From NCBI GenBank assembly GCA_000697335.1, contig JNEM01016333.1, positions 1 through 13,694 on the forward strand: a stretch of 13,694 bases of DNA. The letters run 5' to 3'. This document shows, piece by piece, positions 13,128 to 13,694 of the stretch (position 1 is the stretch's first letter; every line of letters starts with the position of its first letter). This DNA comes from Conidiobolus incongruus B7586. Its lineage: Eukaryota; Entomophthoromycota; Entomophthoromycetes; Entomophthorales; Conidiobolaceae. The notes beneath the pieces are model-generated. The model was not told the origin of the DNA, did not search any database, and saw only the letters and a program-made list of their open reading frames with translations. A program made the translations under genes and the position numbers.

Positions 13128-13331
13128 TACCAAAAACCTATAGATTTATAACTCACCTTAGGTAAAATTTAAAGATTTATATTTTAACCAATTAATAACT
13201 AAATATCATCATTTAATTATATATATTATTGATAAATATAATAGATTTTAATTATTTAATTTAAGTTTATTTTATTAAATATTAATTAAGTTATTAGTAA
13301 AGATATAAGTGTTTTTGATTTTATAACTTAC
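13128..13331 (-). repeat. dispersed repeat unit, copy 3 (inverted)
   Basis: On the minus strand this has the same two boundary words as copy 2: AAGTTATAAAATCAAAAAC (ending at 13311 in plus coordinates) and GAGTTATAAATCTATAGG (within 13128-13160). Their spacing matches copy 2 to within a few bases (about 171 against 175). The inward-facing arrangement with copy 2 encloses about 1.13 kb with no recognisable protein. Confidence 0.5.
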
Positions 13332-13694
13332 TTGAGTAAATTAATACATTATTCAATAATATTTTTTAATTTATTATTTAAAATATTTTATTATATTCTA
13401 ATATTAATTTTTTTATCATCTTTATAAAAATATCTTATATATAAAAATAATATATATTTATAAATTATAAATAACTTATCATTATATTTTTAAGTTATCA
13501 TAGTATAATAATTATAGAGTAAATTATTATCTTTTAAAAAATATAAAATTTTCATATTAAATAATTAAAATATAGCTTAATTTATTAAATTAAATACTTA
13601 TATTTTATTTATTTTAGTTTAACTTTAATAATAATGTTTAACTTTTTATCTAACTTTATAATGATATTTTTTTATTTAAAAATGCTTTTTTTAA

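Larger units (their letters stand above)
11050..13694. other. extremely AT-rich right block, RIP-like composition
   Basis: Sampled lines are roughly 10-15% G+C, a sharp drop from the transporter relic next to it. I found no CpG by eye, CpA and TpG are scarce, and TpA is abundant; remaining C sits in CT or CC and remaining G in AG or GG. No open frame of useful length exists on either strand. The block is not random: it contains the repeat units described separately. The simplest reading is one or more mutated, nested repeats whose families can no longer be told by eye. Confidence 0.7.

Overview
This is a fungal, AT-rich stretch of nuclear DNA. It holds one intact protein gene, one decayed protein gene, and two blocks of extremely AT-rich DNA at the edges. 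The evidence for a fungus is a sterol glucosyltransferase of the Atg26/Ugt51 type with the fungal GRAM-PH-GRAM front end. Its introns are mostly 51-70 nt with GT...AG ends and CTAAC-like branch sites. The lineage is not settled: the small introns and AT-biased code would fit an AT-rich early-diverging fungus (for example Mucoromycota or Glomeromycotina) or an ascomycete with AT-rich compartments.

Layout. 1-960: nearly featureless AT-rich DNA, with one weak copy of a repeat that recurs on the right side. 1041-1193: a short coding-like remnant on the minus strand with paired cysteines. 1698-5866 (minus): the complete ATG26-like gene, which I model as 12 exons joining in frame to 1118 codons plus a stop. 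5867-8230: AT-rich intergenic DNA with no gene I can support. 8230-11003 (minus): the remains of an ABCG-type (White/Adp1-like) ABC transporter. It keeps recognisable Cys-rich, ATP-binding and membrane-domain motifs, but they are broken by stops and frame changes. 11050-13694: a second block of extremely AT-rich DNA with almost no CpG, in which at least three degraded copies of a roughly 200-bp repeat can be seen, two of them facing each other.

The only gene likely to be working is the sterol glucosyltransferase. It would attach glucose from UDP-glucose to membrane sterols, and its PH and GRAM domains would target it to phosphoinositide-containing membranes. The transporter relic and the AT-rich repeats around it suggest an intact gene island inside a decaying, repeat-rich compartment. 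The AT blocks resemble DNA mutated by a RIP-like process (C to T, mainly at CpA). I did not find a novel multi-gene system.
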